From Acidimicrobiia bacterium (lineage in GTDB: Bacteria; Actinomycetota; Acidimicrobiia; Acidimicrobiales; Bin134): a DNA stretch of 5,619 nucleotides. The position numbers and the translations under genes were made by a program. Below, piece by piece: positions 5,457 to 5,619 of the stretch. The notes under the pieces were generated by a model. That model was not told where the DNA came from. It made no database searches and saw only the letters and a list, made by a program, of their open reading frames with translations. The stretch lies in NCBI GenBank assembly GCA_009843565.1, contig VYDF01000091.1, positions 1 to 5,619 on the forward strand, written 5' to 3'. Position 1 is the first letter of the stretch. The number at the start of each line of letters is the position of its first letter.

Positions 5457-5619
5457 TCACCGCCGACCGCCCCTGGTCATCTTCAACCCGGTCCAGGCCA
5501 CGATCTCCCGCTGGACCTCGTTCACGCCGCCGCCGAAGGTGTTGATCTGAGCAGTACGGGCCGCAGCCTCCACCCGACCGGCCAGCAGTGCGCCCGGGCT
5601 GCCCTCCCGGAGGTGGGCC
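5457..5619 (-). CDS. second acyl-CoA dehydrogenase, C-terminal fragment only
   Basis: Only the last 53 residues and the TGA stop (5457-5459) are inside the window; the rest of the gene lies to the right. The visible sequence includes AHLREGSPGALLAGRVEAAA and then ARTAQINTFGGGVNEVQREI, followed by GLKMTRGGRR. The NTFGGG-xNE-x-QREI block is the conserved last helix of actinobacterial FadE-type acyl-CoA dehydrogenases and matches the NTFGGG of the next gene in the same relative place. Gly again occupies the MCAD E376 position, so any catalytic base of this subunit would have to come from the unseen part. The gene is followed 37 bp later on the same strand by the complete dehydrogenase, so the two are probably co-transcribed and may form one heteromeric enzyme. 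The reading frame was found by translating the minus strand from the window edge. Confidence 0.87.
   Translation of the reverse strand, partial: AHLREGSPGALLAGRVEAAARTAQINTFGGGVNEVQREIVAWTGLKMTRGGRR

Noticed and set aside
4382..5545. Plus-strand open frame of 387 codons opposite the acyl-CoA dehydrogenase
   Set aside because: The His/Arg/Pro/Gly-rich translation shows no family features, and the minus strand holds a full-length dehydrogenase.

Overview
The window looks like chromosomal DNA of a high-GC actinobacterium. Coding density is very high, third codon positions are mostly G or C, GTG starts occur, and every recognisable gene belongs to a family expanded in actinobacterial lipid, sterol and isoprenoid catabolism. 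A mycobacterial or acidimicrobial type of host is an inference; nothing here fixes the species.

Layout, left to right. (1) 1-993, minus strand: a cytochrome P450 resembling CYP125/CYP124, whose heme-cysteine end runs off the left edge. (2) 994-1060: a short divergent control region with a 16-bp palindrome. (3) 1061-1678, plus strand: a TetR-family repressor. (4) 1683-1982 and 1987-3378, minus strand: a 463-aa EmrB/QacA-like (DHA2) MFS transporter, followed 4 bp later by a 99-aa protein of unknown function. (5) 3379-3439: a second divergent intergenic region with a weaker palindrome. (6) 3440-4288, plus strand: an enoyl-CoA hydratase/isomerase (crotonase) family protein. (7) 4292-5419 and 5457-5619, minus strand: an acyl-CoA dehydrogenase preceded by the C-terminal end of a second acyl-CoA dehydrogenase.

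The orientation alternates, so there are two divergent promoter regions and two very tight convergent junctions (4 bp and 3 bp between stop codons). Each convergent junction can fold into a small hairpin spanning both stops. No stretch over 300 bases lacks a gene. I see no tRNA, rRNA, CRISPR array, insertion sequence or attachment site.

Functionally, the P450 could oxidise a terminal methyl or side chain of a lipid, while the paired acyl-CoA dehydrogenases and the crotonase belong to beta-oxidation of the resulting CoA thioesters. The MFS protein could import substrate or export product, and the TetR protein is well placed to regulate the P450. This joint role is inferred from gene families and adjacency only. 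The points most worth a second look are the crotonase without either classical hydratase glutamate, the acyl-CoA dehydrogenase without a glutamate at either usual catalytic-base position, and the small unknown protein coupled to the transporter. I found no clearly new system.
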